Source of the DNA: Alteromonas sp. ASW11-130
GTDB lineage: Bacteria > Pseudomonadota > Gammaproteobacteria > Enterobacterales > Alteromonadaceae
Direction: 5' to 3'
Length of the DNA: 64,000 nucleotides
NCBI RefSeq assembly: GCF_026183735.1
Contig: NZ_JAPFRE010000027.1
Location: 389,703 to 453,702, forward strand
A program made the position numbers and the translations under genes. Shown one piece after another: positions 35,826 to 45,113 of this stretch (position 1 is the stretch's first letter; each line of letters starts with the position of its first letter). The notes beneath the pieces are model-generated. The model was given only the letters and a program-made list of their open reading frames with translations. It was not told where the DNA came from and ran no database searches.

Positions 35826-36327
35826 AATGACTATTTCACCAAAGATACTTCAATAAAATCCCTTTGCCCGCCTAACCTAAGATGTTATTAATTCAAGTTG
35901 CGCTAAAGGGAGACGAGCTTTACGTGAAGTTTCAGGGGATAAGGTAGAGCAGGGGGACAATCGGGGTTCTCGTAACGTATCCTATTGTCTAGTATTAACC
36001 CATTTTTGTTGAGAATATTTTTACTAACCTTTTGTAATAGGCCTAAATTCCACCTAATTCTATATAGGGTAAGCGCAGCGCTTCCTACTCAACTTTAACA
36101 CCCACCATACCGCTGACAGTATTACTAGCCGTTACCAGTAGCCGAACCTGGCGCTCTGGTATTTTGCTGTCATTATTACTCCATTGATGAAAAAAGGGCG
36201 AGGGGTAGGGTATGAATAATTATCAATGTAAAACAGTTAGTTAATAATCTAAATGTTATATACAAGACCATTCTTTTTAATAAAGACTAGCAAAGTTTGG
36301 TAGATAAACCGTGATGCAAATAAGGAA
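35826..36327. other. Non-coding spacer
   Basis: About 500 bp between convergent genes with no supported ORF and no recognised motif. Confidence 0.5.
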
Positions 36328-36348
36328 GGGGCGAATTCATGTCGCCCC
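36328..36348 (-). terminator. Hairpin after hsp20
   Basis: GGGGCGA (36328-36334) pairs with TCGCCCC (36342-36348), 12 bp beyond the hsp20 stop codon on the minus strand. The downstream T content is modest on the minus strand (CCTTCCTTA); TTTT follows on the plus strand. Confidence 0.6.
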
Positions 36349-36359
36349 TTTTAGCTAAG

Positions 36360-36839
36360 TTACGAATCCTTTTTGGATTTATCTTTACTATCTTCAGACT
36401 TGTGCTGAAGGATATTACTGTCACCGTTTATCGAGATAGTTCTAGGCTTCATGGCCTCGGGGATTTCTTTAATTAGCTCTATTGTGAGTAGACCGTTGGA
36501 TAGTTCTGCACCGGTTACTTCTACATAGTCAGCTAAGTTAAACTTACGCTCGAAAGAACGGTTTGCAATGCCTTGATAGAGATAAGTACTTTCGTCTTTC
36601 GCCTCCTTATTGCCTTTTACAGTAAGGACACCTTTTTCTACTTGCAATTGAAGGTCGTCCTGCGAAAACCCAGCTACTGCCACAGTTATCGCATACTTGT
36701 TTTCATCTAGCACCTCGATGTTATAGGGGGGGTAGCCACCAGAAGTGCTATCACCGGTAAGCGCACTATTTACCAGTGACGCAAAACGGTCAAAACCTAC
36801 ACTGTTGCGATAAAGTGGTGATAAATCAATTGTATTCAT
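36360..36839 (-). CDS. Small heat-shock protein, Hsp20/IbpA type
   Basis: A 159-residue protein. The N-terminal arm has MNTIDLSPLYRNSVGFDRFASLVN as in IbpA/IbpB. The alpha-crystallin domain runs from PPYNIEVLDENKYAITVAVAGF through LQLQVEKGVLTVKG to ERKFNLADYVEVTGAELSNGLLTIEL, and the C-terminal extension carries a PRTISI motif near IxI. It is an ATP-independent holdase for unfolding proteins. ATG 36839 is chosen because GGAGG lies 9 nt upstream; the frame could open at 36878. The Lys/Asp/Ser-rich tail is longer than in IbpA. A sigma-32 promoter match lies upstream. Confidence 0.92.
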   Translation of the reverse strand: MNTIDLSPLYRNSVGFDRFASLVNSALTGDSTSGGYPPYNIEVLDENKYAITVAVAGFSQDDLQLQVEKGVLTVKGNKEAKDESTYLYQGIANRSFERKFNLADYVEVTGAELSNGLLTIELIKEIPEAMKPRTISINGDSNILQHKSEDSKDKSKKDS

Positions 36840-36884
36840 GATTATATCCTCCATAGAAGCAATATAAATAAAAAACAATTAATG

Positions 36885-36914
36885 GTGAAAGGCTCTAGTT
36901 AGACATCCTTTCAC
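36885..36914 (-). promoter_or_regulatory. 5'-terminal mRNA hairpin of hsp20
   Basis: GTGAAAGG and CCTTTCAC form an 8-bp perfect stem with a 14-nt loop. It would begin at or next to the predicted transcription start of hsp20. The ribosome-binding site is outside the stem, so a stabilising role is more likely than a thermosensor. Confidence 0.5.
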
Positions 36915-36921
36915 ATAATTT

Positions 36922-36949
36922 TTTAGGGGCGTTTTAATCATTTTTCAAG
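36922..36949 (-). promoter_or_regulatory. Sigma-32 type promoter of hsp20
   Basis: On the minus strand CTTGAAA (36949-36943), a 13-nt spacer and CCCCTAAA (36929-36922) match the E. coli RpoH consensus CTTGAAA-N11-16-CCCCATNT closely. It lies about 80 bp upstream of the hsp20 start codon. Confidence 0.8.
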
Positions 36950-37009
36950 AGCTAGGTTGAATATTTTTTCAACATATTTTTCGCTTTTAAAGTCTGTCAA
37001 AGGTCGTGG

Positions 37010-37045
<36 letters not shown>

Positions 37046-37451
37046 ACCGTTATCTAGAAAAGCGAGGAACTGCTTTGGTTTATCAATGGTAATTCAGAGT
37101 CACCGCAACTAGGCAGTTACAATTCATATCGCAAAGCATTTAAACCGAAACTTTGGACCAGCAATTTAGTTTAGTCAGGCTGTGCAGTCCCGATGCAATC
37201 ACTTCGATATGTTTGGTTCGTCTATCGTAAACGGTAAAGATAATGATTCTCGCAAAGTTCGGTTAGCGAACATACAAACTAGATTCTGGAGAAAGATACC
37301 CAGGAAACTAAAGCTGCATTCTTAGCATTTCGCCATCTCCACGTTTACGCTAACTTCTTAAACAAACATCGGGTGATGTTTTTGTTGTCGGTCCTTAAAA
37401 AGCCACAGTTACTATTGTTATTTGTTATAAGACCAGACGAAGAGCACGGTA

Positions 37452-37503
37452 GTGCTGTAGCCATAATATAGGAATAAGTGCTGTAGCCATAATATAGGAA
37501 TAA
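37452..37503. repeat. 26-bp direct tandem duplication
   Basis: GTGCTGTAGCCATAATATAG plus GAATAA is present twice in immediate succession (37452-37477 and 37478-37503) without any mismatch, so the duplication is recent or maintained. Confidence 0.95.
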
Positions 37504-37612
37504 ACACCGGTGAATGCGCCCTCATCTGCCTAATAGTTAATTGCGCATAATGTATATTATGTTAAATAAAGCGTTGGGTTAGTTGTAGTCTGTGTTATAC
37601 CGTTCTTGTGGT

Positions 37613-37640
37613 TTGTCCCTTGTCCGTTGCCCGTTTTCAC
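37613..37640. repeat. Degenerate heptamer run
   Basis: TTGTCCC, TTGTCCG, TTGCCCG and TTTTCAC follow in 7-bp steps. The unit differs from AAGTNNN, so this is a separate short-repeat family or an imperfect trace. Confidence 0.5.
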
Positions 37641-38466
37641 CTTTTCGCTTTAATGTTTATAAGACATAAACCAGATCACCTGCGCATTTGCAAAGTTCGT
37701 TATTGCGTTTAACTTTCACCCCGCAGATTTTAGTGTCTTTGCGAACTGCTGCGCTCGTTTAAGCAAGAGTAAAGTGTCGATGGCAAGAGGTCATGTCGGC
37801 GGTGTTCTCACAATGCTAATAAATCTATGTTACTTTTACCTAAGGCACCCAGTTTTTAGTATCTTTATGCTGATCGATAGTCGCTCGCTAAGCCCACGTA
37901 AGTTGCTGTCACTACATATTTTTTCACTTCCAAACCACGTACAAAACTTGATAGACCTGTTTGATACTACCTACCATCCTTACCTTATTAATGCGTTCGT
38001 GGCGCCTACTTATGAGATAACGGCATAGTATTAGACAAAATCAACGAGCGTCGGCGTCAATGAGTTGAAGCACGCTACTATTTCTAGCTGAAATAAAATT
38101 GGGTGAACGTGTGTGCTTATTCGGTAAAAAGTAATCATACGCAGGAGATGCTCCACAACGATAAACGTAAATAATGCCTACCCTTGACGGTATGACTTTA
38201 CAATGGTCAGAATCGCATTATGAATTCATGGTTTCGATGTATTGGTTATCTCCACTTCGTAGAACTACTGAACCGTTAGAGACAAAGTTTATTCTGTGAA
38301 AAGCCAAGCTGAGATTTACCTAGACCTATTTATTGTACGGTAGCAGCTTGTTTATGTGATTGCTCGATGCTGACATTGCCAAAAATGGCAACAAAGTCGA
38401 TGTGCACTCGGTAATTTCTGAAGGATTGATTTATAAACAACGCTCGTTAGCGGAGGTAACTACCCT

Positions 38467-38506
38467 CACCTTTTCACCTTCTCACCTTTTCACCTTTTCA
38501 CCTTTT
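38467..38506. repeat. Octamer tandem array, unit CACCTTTT, 5 units
   Basis: CACCTTTT repeated five times with one CACCTTCT. The period is 8 bp, in contrast to the heptamers elsewhere; the complement AAAAGGTG shares the purine-rich strand bias. Confidence 0.95.
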
Positions 38507-38906
38507 GCATGGTCTAAGTTGATTACGTTCTTGTTAAGGCCGTAGTTGCTGATGTGACACAAACCTCCGAAAATACCGGCACACAAACCCGAAAATAGGT
38601 GGTCCGTGACACCTACTCTCCAAATACCCCTTAGTTGGTGGCCCCTTGGATATTCTAGTTATACGGTAGAAAGGTATCATAGCGGTTGATTGTATTGGCG
38701 TGCAAAATAAGTCAAGGATTGGCTTATGGAAAATTCACTGTCAGCTTGAAAGTTCACTAATTCTTAATTACCGCGCCCCAAACAAAATCTGTTACGCAAT
38801 TGAGCGAGGGTAAAGTTATAGATTCTCTTTCGTGTGATAACAATAATCATGATGTAGCTACAAGCCATATGGGCCTTCAGATGTTTAAAACAAAAGAATA
38901 CAACTT

Positions 38907-38923
38907 GACTGGTTACGCGTAAC
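38907..38923. promoter_or_regulatory. GACTGGTTACGCGTAAC site containing a 14-bp palindrome
   Basis: This 17-bp sequence contains GGTTACGCGTAACC (with the following C) and recurs exactly at 53886-53902. Each copy lies 125-165 bp before a plus-strand membrane or envelope gene. Candidate binding site of an unidentified regulator. Confidence 0.5.
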
Positions 38924-38999
38924 CAAAACAACAGAGGATGAATTATTATGCAGCTGATTTAATCCGGATACTTTTGTCTCATGTAACTATGCTTAAGCT

Positions 39000-39027
39000 A
39001 TCACTTATCACTTATCACTTATCACTT
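39000..39027. repeat. Heptamer tandem array, unit ATCACTT (AAGTGAT on minus strand), 4 units
   Basis: Four perfect ATCACTT units ending 23 bp before the start codon of the leucine-rich-repeat lipoprotein gene and 9 bp before its probable Shine-Dalgarno GGAG (39037). It uses the same unit as the array at 13082-13116, inverted. Confidence 0.95.
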
Positions 39028-39050
39028 TAATAACTTGGAGCTTTAAGGCC

Positions 39051-41009
39051 ATGGAAAGTAAACTGTTAACGCCTTTATCTATCATCTTTTTTGTTAGCGC
39101 ATGTGGCGGAGGTGGTTCAGATAGTTCCTCTTCCCCCGAACCCGAGCCTGGAAATTATACTGTGAGTACAGAGGTGCAGGAGGGTGGAAGTATTTCGCCA
39201 ACGTCTGCGATCGTTTTACCCAGTGCCTCCACTTCTTTTACAATTACCCCCAGTGACGGCTTTATAATACGGAGTGTGTCGGGCTGTAGAGGAACGCTTA
39301 CTGGTAATACTTATACTACAGCGGGCATAAATAGTAATTGTACGGTCAAAGCAATGTTCGACCCTATACAGATTAGCGTCTCAGGATCGGTTTCAGGATT
39401 AAATGGTGAATTAGTAATAAAGTTGAATGATACAAAAAATCAAACTGTTTCAGAAGATGGTACGTTTGAATTTACGGTAGATCAAAACTCAGAAGTGAAC
39501 ATAACCTTAGGCCGAACGCCCGAAAGTCAGAATTGTGCTGTTGAAAATGGCACCCAAACGGCCTCTGAGCCTATTACAAACGTTGAAGTAACGTGCGAGA
39601 ATCGGGTTACTGTAGCTGATGTTATTGAAACTATTTCTGACGTAGCTTTTAAAGCATGTTTACGCGAAACGATTGAAGAAACCTATGCATCTGAAGTAAC
39701 GACAATAGAATGTGCGGGTCGCAACATCTCAAGTCTAGATGGGCTTGAGGGGTTTGAATTTCTTACAGAACTGAATATTGAGTCGAATCAATTAACTACG
39801 TTAGATCTATCGAAAAATCGTCGTCTACTCGTGGTCAACGCATGGTCCAATCAAATTGAACAAGTAGACGTTACTCGGAATCGAGGGCTGGAGACGTTAA
39901 GACTAAATGAAAATCAACTGACAACCATAGATCTTTCATCGAATAGCCAATTAGAAATTTTAAATTTGTCAGATAACCTTTTTGCTGAAACCCCAGTCGA
40001 TTTCCTCCTTAATAATGTTAACTTGAAAGAATTATCTCTTTCGAAAAATCAGTTTACCGACTTAGATTTATCTGCCAATACTGAACTTACTTTCCTTCAC
40101 ATCGGCGCAAATTTATTATCAGCAATTAATGTAACACAGAACACTTCATTGAGTACATTATATGTTTCTGGAAACCAGTTAACTGAACTAGATGTTTCTG
40201 CTAACACTGAGCTAACCAACTTAAGCGCTAGTTCCAATCAGCTTACTTCTCTTTCTTTGTCAGCAAACCCAAAATTACAAGGGCTTAAATTAGCAGGCAA
40301 TAACCTAAGTTTGATTAATTTAGCAGAAAATGTGGCCCTTAACACTGTCGAGATCCCTGATAACAATCTAACCAGTATCGATTTATCTTCTAAGCCTGGT
40401 TTAGCGATGGTGAATTTAGAAGGTAATCAGCTGACTTCATTAAATGTTCAAGGGAGCAGCGCATTAACGAGTCTAAATGCTGGTGAAAATAGACTTTCGG
40501 GTATGGACTTGTCTTCAAACATAGCTTTGAGAGATTTACAGCTCGCTAATAACAGCATTAGCAGTCTTGATTTGGCGGCTAATACAGCACTTGAAACGCT
40601 CAATTTATCAGGTAATTCTTTATCTGGGGTTAATACTACATTAAATACTTCATTAATTAATTTGGACGTAAGCTCAAATTCTATTTCTGCTATCGATGTA
40701 TCTAATAATTCAGCTTTATTAACACTTAATTTATCGAATAACGCGTTAACGGGAATTGATATCCTTGGCAATAACCAACTTACAGAACTTGATGCAAGTG
40801 CAAATGCGCTCACCAACATCGATGTATCTAGTAATACCAAACTAAGTTTGCTAAACCTTCAAAGCAATCAGCTAACGGAAGTGCCCGTCGGCATAGTTAA
40901 TATTGCCGACGCAGAGGCTGCGATAGATTTAACCAGCAATAATTTCTCAACCTCAGCTCAAAATGAACTTACCGATTTGCAAACAGATTATCCAAACCTC
41001 GTTTTCTAA
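39051..41009 (+). CDS. Leucine-rich-repeat lipoprotein
   Basis: A 652-residue lipoprotein with signal MESKLLTPLSIIFFVSAC; Cys18 is the lipidated residue (lipobox VSAC), followed by a Gly/Ser/Glu/Pro-rich linker. Next come an InlB-B-like beta repeat (about 36-108), a second beta module (about 112-185), and from about 225 roughly twenty leucine-rich repeats of 21 residues, pattern LxxLxLSxNxLTxLDLSxNTx, with an Asn ladder. It should be anchored in the outer membrane with the LRR solenoid exposed for protein or polysaccharide binding. GGAG at 39037 fits the ATG. The heptamer array just upstream could influence expression. Confidence 0.88.
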   Translation: MESKLLTPLSIIFFVSACGGGGSDSSSSPEPEPGNYTVSTEVQEGGSISPTSAIVLPSASTSFTITPSDGFIIRSVSGCRGTLTGNTYTTAGINSNCTVKAMFDPIQISVSGSVSGLNGELVIKLNDTKNQTVSEDGTFEFTVDQNSEVNITLGRTPESQNCAVENGTQTASEPITNVEVTCENRVTVADVIETISDVAFKACLRETIEETYASEVTTIECAGRNISSLDGLEGFEFLTELNIESNQLTTLDLSKNRRLLVVNAWSNQIEQVDVTRNRGLETLRLNENQLTTIDLSSNSQLEILNLSDNLFAETPVDFLLNNVNLKELSLSKNQFTDLDLSANTELTFLHIGANLLSAINVTQNTSLSTLYVSGNQLTELDVSANTELTNLSASSNQLTSLSLSANPKLQGLKLAGNNLSLINLAENVALNTVEIPDNNLTSIDLSSKPGLAMVNLEGNQLTSLNVQGSSALTSLNAGENRLSGMDLSSNIALRDLQLANNSISSLDLAANTALETLNLSGNSLSGVNTTLNTSLINLDVSSNSISAIDVSNNSALLTLNLSNNALTGIDILGNNQLTELDASANALTNIDVSSNTKLSLLNLQSNQLTEVPVGIVNIADAEAAIDLTSNNFSTSAQNELTDLQTDYPNLVF

Positions 41010-41037
41010 TTCGCGTAAGTTTTACTTTTAATAAAAA

Positions 41038-41074
41038 GACCCCCAGTAATTGATTAGTTCAACTATTGGGGGTC
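41038..41074. terminator. Bidirectional terminator between the LRR gene and yihY
   Basis: GACCCCCA (41038-41045) pairs with TGGGGGTC (41067-41074) around a 21-nt loop. An A-run precedes it, giving a T-tract for minus-strand transcripts; CACTTTA follows on the plus strand. Confidence 0.8.
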
Positions 41075-41093
41075 ACTTTACAATAGCCCTTTT

Positions 41094-42086
41094 TTATTGT
41101 GCTTTTTGAATCTTATTATCTTCAGACGGCGGCGCTTCGCTGTCGTTGGGCGAGTGGTCAGCAACGTACGCTCCCCTCTCCCCTTTTGGTTCAGCTTCCC
41201 CTGTCGTACTGTCCTTTTCCGTCTGGTATTCCATAGCTGAGTTAAACTCCGCGCCCAATAGTATGATGTACGCACTTAAATAAAACCACATTAGCAATAT
41301 TATGATCCCGCCTACAGAACCATAGGTTTTGTTATACGACGCAAACTCGCGTAGATAGTATGAAAAAGCAAATGAAAAGATAATCCAAAATATGGTTGCA
41401 ACCGTTGAACCCGGCGTGACCCAGCGCCATTTAGCGTTGGCTCTATGCGGACTATAGCGATATAGTGCTGCCAGACCGGTGTTAAACATGACGAGTAAAA
41501 TAGGCCATGTTATCCAGTTAGCGACGCTATCGGACAATTTATACCCTGACACTATAGTTATCAGCTTCGGTAACACCGTAATAAAAATAAGCGCTACTAT
41601 CACCGCCACAATAATTGCCACCGTCAAAACTAGTCTAGCGATAATTGAGCCTAAAAAACTTCGCCCTTCTGACTCTGAATACGTTATATTACATGCTGTA
41701 ATAAGTGCATTTGCCCCTTTACTGCTGCTCCAAATTGTCAGCATAAAACTTACAATGACACCTGTCCCCAATGCGCCACTGGTATTGCTGATCAAATGTT
41801 CTAGTTGTTCCTGTAGAATATAACGACTTTCTTGCGGTAAGAAGTTAATTAAGAACGTCATATGAGCGGAAAGTTGCTCCGGGGTCACGATCAATCCGTA
41901 GAGAGAAATCACACCTGCAAGGAAAGGAAATATTGCTAATAAGAAGTAAAAGCCAACACCTGCGGCAATCAAAGGCAAATTATCTTTTTGCATTTTGAAA
42001 TATGTTCGCTTACCTATTCGCCACCAGGCTGAGATAGAAAATTCAGCTGCCGACTGTGCGTTAGTTCCAGACTTATTTTTACCCAT
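41094..42086 (-). CDS. YihY/BrkB-family inner-membrane protein
   Basis: About 330 residues with six predicted helices. Family blocks: DNLPLIAAGVGFYFLLAIFPFLAG near residue 35, SYNKTYGSVGGIIILLMWFYLSAYIILLGAEFNSA near the C-terminus, and WRWVTPGSTVATIFWI. The family includes YihY and was once annotated as RNase BN; transport function is unproven. The C-terminal tail is long, charged and low in complexity. ATG 42086 (GGAT upstream) is slightly favoured over 42098. Convergent with the LRR gene. Confidence 0.88.
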   Translation of the reverse strand: MGKNKSGTNAQSAAEFSISAWWRIGKRTYFKMQKDNLPLIAAGVGFYFLLAIFPFLAGVISLYGLIVTPEQLSAHMTFLINFLPQESRYILQEQLEHLISNTSGALGTGVIVSFMLTIWSSSKGANALITACNITYSESEGRSFLGSIIARLVLTVAIIVAVIVALIFITVLPKLITIVSGYKLSDSVANWITWPILLVMFNTGLAALYRYSPHRANAKWRWVTPGSTVATIFWIIFSFAFSYYLREFASYNKTYGSVGGIIILLMWFYLSAYIILLGAEFNSAMEYQTEKDSTTGEAEPKGERGAYVADHSPNDSEAPPSEDNKIQKAQ

Positions 42087-42184
42087 AACTACATCCACGT
42101 TTGTGTATCTATTTATATGAAATCGTTACGGACCGTATGTCCAAATGGCCTTATAAAAATATTTAAATTAATGTCAAACGACGA

Positions 42185-43159
42185 TCATCTAAATTTAAGT
42201 AAGTGAATACTGAATAGTTGATTCACATCCTGCCACACTTTTACTGAGTCGAAGTTTGCGCGAGACGCGAGCTTGGTAAATTCATCAAGCGTATATTTAT
42301 AAGAATTTTCAGTATGGATAGATTCCCCCTCCAGTAAGGTAAACTCCTTCCCATCTATACTTACCGTTTGCTCGGCATCGCTAACTAAATGCATTTCAAC
42401 GCGGCTTTCTGCCCTATTCCAAATAGACTCATGGTGAAACGCTTCCACGTTAAAATTAGCGTTTAACTCTCGATTCAACCGTACTAAAAGATTTTTATTA
42501 AAAGTGGCTGTGATACCTTGGGCGTCATTGTAGGCTGATTCAAGTGTCGACCTATCTTTCTTCAAATCAATACCAATGATTAATTCACCGCCCTTCCCTA
42601 CTAAATGGCCTATTTGATTAAGTAATTTGATAGCAGCGTCGGGAGTAAAGTTACCCAAGCTGGAGCCAGGAAAAAAAGCCGTGCGCTTACCTTTAAGATG
42701 CATCGGCAATTGCCAGGGTAAAGAAAAATCCACACAGACAGCGTGTACTTCTAGCCATTCATAATCTTCAGCTAATACCGTAGCAGCGTTAATTAAATGT
42801 TCTTTGGAAATATCCATCGCTACATAAGCTTTCGGTTTTAAAGCACTTAATAACGTGCGGATCTTAAGGCTGCTGCCACTGCCTAATTCCATTAAAATTG
42901 AATCTTTCCCTATTAAAGAGGCGATCTCTTCTCCATGTTGTTCGAGTAAATCAATTTCTGTTCTGGTGACATAGTATTCGGGCAGTTCACATATTTGATC
43001 GAATAATTGCGAACCTTTTTGATCGTAAAAGTATTTAGGTGACAGGGCTTTCGGAGTGGAAGATAATCCAGAAATAACATCCGATTTGATATCGCCCATG
43101 GGGGGATGAAGATCGTAAAACTCTATGATCGGATTGGGTTGCAATGCTTGTGATTTCAT
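42185..43159 (-). CDS. egtD: L-histidine N-alpha-methyltransferase
   Basis: A 324-residue SAM-dependent methyltransferase of the EgtD family. Visible blocks are LSPKYFYDQKGSQLFDQICELPEYYVTRTE, the SAM motif LMELGSGSSLKIRTLL (about 83-98), FPGSSLGNF and the C-terminal HTENSYKYTLDEF. It trimethylates histidine to hercynine. It follows egtB on the same strand after 24 bp, so the two form an operon. Together they would make ergothioneine-type sulfoxide; a C-S lyase such as EgtE must be elsewhere. Confidence 0.93.
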   Translation of the reverse strand: MKSQALQPNPIIEFYDLHPPMGDIKSDVISGLSSTPKALSPKYFYDQKGSQLFDQICELPEYYVTRTEIDLLEQHGEEIASLIGKDSILMELGSGSSLKIRTLLSALKPKAYVAMDISKEHLINAATVLAEDYEWLEVHAVCVDFSLPWQLPMHLKGKRTAFFPGSSLGNFTPDAAIKLLNQIGHLVGKGGELIIGIDLKKDRSTLESAYNDAQGITATFNKNLLVRLNRELNANFNVEAFHHESIWNRAESRVEMHLVSDAEQTVSIDGKEFTLLEGESIHTENSYKYTLDEFTKLASRANFDSVKVWQDVNQLFSIHLLKFR

Positions 43160-43183
43160 AGTGTACTCACATCTTATGACATG

Positions 43184-44464
43184 TTAATCGACAAGGCGGA
43201 TACCGCTGAATTGCCATCGGTCTTTTGGATAAAAAAAGTTTCTATAACTACGTCTGATATGATCGTGAGGCGTGGCGCACGATCCTCCTTTCAATACCAT
43301 TTGGTTACACATAAACTTCCCATTATATTCTCCTACTGCACCGGGCAAAGGTTGATAGCCCGGATAAGGTAAATATGCTGATTGAGTCCATTCCCAGCAG
43401 CTTCCGAACAGTTGAGATACATTTTCATTGGCATTGGCTGCAGAGGGATGGAATACGTAATTATTGTGTTTGATCAATAGGTGACTTTTATCCGCCTGAT
43501 TACACGATTTTGCGAACTCCCACTGGGTCTCGCTGGGCAGGGCTTTACCCGCCCAACGAGCAAAGGCGTCCGCTTCATAGTAACTGATATGGGTAACGGG
43601 CAAATTTAAGTTTAATGAGTGTAGTCCATGAAGTGTAAATTCTTTCCAGTCGCCATCGATATACCGCCAATACAGGGGTGAAGACCAGTGGTTATGGTTT
43701 TTTGCCGCCCAGCCATCAGATAGCCATAGAAGTGGGTTATTATAGCCCCCATCCTCAATAAACTGTAAAAATTCTTGATTGGTAATGAGCCTATTAGCCA
43801 TTTTAAACGGATGGACAACTACTTCATGGGCCGGCGTTTCGTTATCAAAATGAAACCCTTTTCCGGCAAAGCCCTGAGTAAATTGATGTTGCTCGAAAGC
43901 GATCCATTTTAGGGGGGCAACCGGTTCGTTTGTGTCCGCGAATGTGTTTTTCGAATACCTCGGAGATAATGGATTAAATGAAAAGTTATGCTTAATATCG
44001 GTCAGCAACAACTCTTGGTGTTGCTGTTCATGGTTGATACCCAACTCTACCAACTCAACGATCGCGGGTATATCTTCGCTAGACTCTAAAAGTACTAAAA
44101 TATTTGCATCTACATGCTGGCGATACACTTCTATTTGCTCCAGCGTTGGCCGGGACAGCAATCCCCGAAGAGGTCTTCCAAATTGTGGGCCTACTCCTTG
44201 ATAGTAAGAATTAAATAAGTGCTCAAACTCCGGATGATATACCTGATAGTCGGGCTGGTATCTTTTTAGTATAAAGGTTTCGAAAAACCAGGTTGTATGA
44301 GCAAGATGCCACTTGGGAGGGGACACTTCTGGAACAGCCTGCAACCCATAGTCTTCAATTAATAAAGGTTTACATAGCCACAAAGATAATTCTCGCACCC
44401 CTGTGAAACGTTCCGCCAGTAATTGAATAGCAGTGGGCTTGGATGAAGAAACTGTTTCGTTCAT
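43184..44464 (-). CDS. egtB: Ergothioneine biosynthesis sulfoxide synthase
   Basis: A 426-residue protein. The N-terminal DinB-like part has LAHTTWFFETFIL and GINHEQQHQELLLTDIKHN, giving the three iron histidines of EgtB. The C-terminal formylglycine-generating-enzyme-like domain has PVTHISYYEADAFARWAGKALPSETQWEFA and GSCWEWTQSAYLPYPGY, and ends FSGIRLVD. It joins hercynine with a cysteine or gamma-glutamylcysteine donor and oxygen. The length fits the short EgtB class. It is the first gene of the operon with egtD. Confidence 0.93.
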   Translation of the reverse strand: MNETVSSSKPTAIQLLAERFTGVRELSLWLCKPLLIEDYGLQAVPEVSPPKWHLAHTTWFFETFILKRYQPDYQVYHPEFEHLFNSYYQGVGPQFGRPLRGLLSRPTLEQIEVYRQHVDANILVLLESSEDIPAIVELVELGINHEQQHQELLLTDIKHNFSFNPLSPRYSKNTFADTNEPVAPLKWIAFEQHQFTQGFAGKGFHFDNETPAHEVVVHPFKMANRLITNQEFLQFIEDGGYNNPLLWLSDGWAAKNHNHWSSPLYWRYIDGDWKEFTLHGLHSLNLNLPVTHISYYEADAFARWAGKALPSETQWEFAKSCNQADKSHLLIKHNNYVFHPSAANANENVSQLFGSCWEWTQSAYLPYPGYQPLPGAVGEYNGKFMCNQMVLKGGSCATPHDHIRRSYRNFFYPKDRWQFSGIRLVD

Positions 44465-44720
44465 GCTTTATATTTTTTAACTTATTGGTTATCGGGTGTG
44501 CGTGCAACTATTGGCTGATACTTCAAGAAAAGCGCATGAGCTCAATAGTCATTGAGTCCTTTAAGATGCGCGCGCTGTCACTAAGCATGGTGCATTATTT
44601 TAAAGTTGCAAATTAATCTGCAGTGTATTTCTACTTTATGACAGAATTAAGATAAGTGCCCAAACTTTTTGTATGAGCTAATCGTATGAGTTTTCATTCA
44701 CGCTTATTGGAGGAACGACT

Positions 44721-45077
44721 ATGGCTTGTGAAATCAAAGAAAAGCATGCAAAAACGTTAATTGAGGTTATGGAACAAACTAGCAGCTGGAAATTACATCC
44801 AGAAAAAAAGCCTGCGTTTGGTTCAAGTAGCGAAGCGAAAGAATATGTTGAAACACATAACGAACCCTTATGCATAGAAATACCCGTGGTGGGCGCAGAT
44901 AAAAAACTATCGGTCAAAGTAACCTCTAGCGGCGAAGATATGGTATTTAGCCATATTAGCTTTGACGAACCAGTTGAAACTAAAGTCCACAGCTCGCATT
45001 TAAAGCTTATATCCAGCTCTGTGGCTGATATGCTAAATGCAAAATTACCTGAAGGGCAAAAAGTCGCTTCTTTTTAG
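44721..45077 (+). CDS. Small hypothetical protein
   Basis: A 118-residue soluble protein preceded by TTGGAGGAACGACT, a strong ribosome-binding site, and followed by a strong terminator, so it is a real gene. I do not recognise a family. It begins MACEIKEKHAKTLIEVMEQT, is acidic/basic balanced, and has two cysteines and several beta-type segments (PLCIEIPVVGADKKLSVKVTS). Predicted cytosolic; expressed as a single gene. Confidence 0.65.
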   Translation: MACEIKEKHAKTLIEVMEQTSSWKLHPEKKPAFGSSSEAKEYVETHNEPLCIEIPVVGADKKLSVKVTSSGEDMVFSHISFDEPVETKVHSSHLKLISSSVADMLNAKLPEGQKVASF

Positions 45078-45083
45078 TATAAA

Positions 45084-45113
45084 AAGCGCCAGTCACAAAG
45101 CGAACTGGCGCTT
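45084..45113. terminator. Bidirectional terminator
   Basis: AAGCGCCAGT (45084-45093) pairs with ACTGGCGCTT (45104-45113) around a 10-nt loop; A/T-rich flanks on both sides. It serves the convergent hypothetical and dgkA genes and overlaps the last codon of dgkA by 2 bp. Confidence 0.85.

Noticed and set aside
36885..36914. hsp20 hairpin as a ROSE or fourU thermosensor
   Set aside because: The stem does not include the ribosome-binding site, which lies in unpaired A/T-rich sequence.
37774..38028. 84-codon ORF in the repeat-rich region
   Set aside because: No ribosome-binding site and no family resemblance; it is too weak to call in a region full of non-coding repeats.
40448..40840. Minus-strand ORF opposite the LRR gene
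   Set aside because: Shadow of the regularly repeated leucine-rich units.
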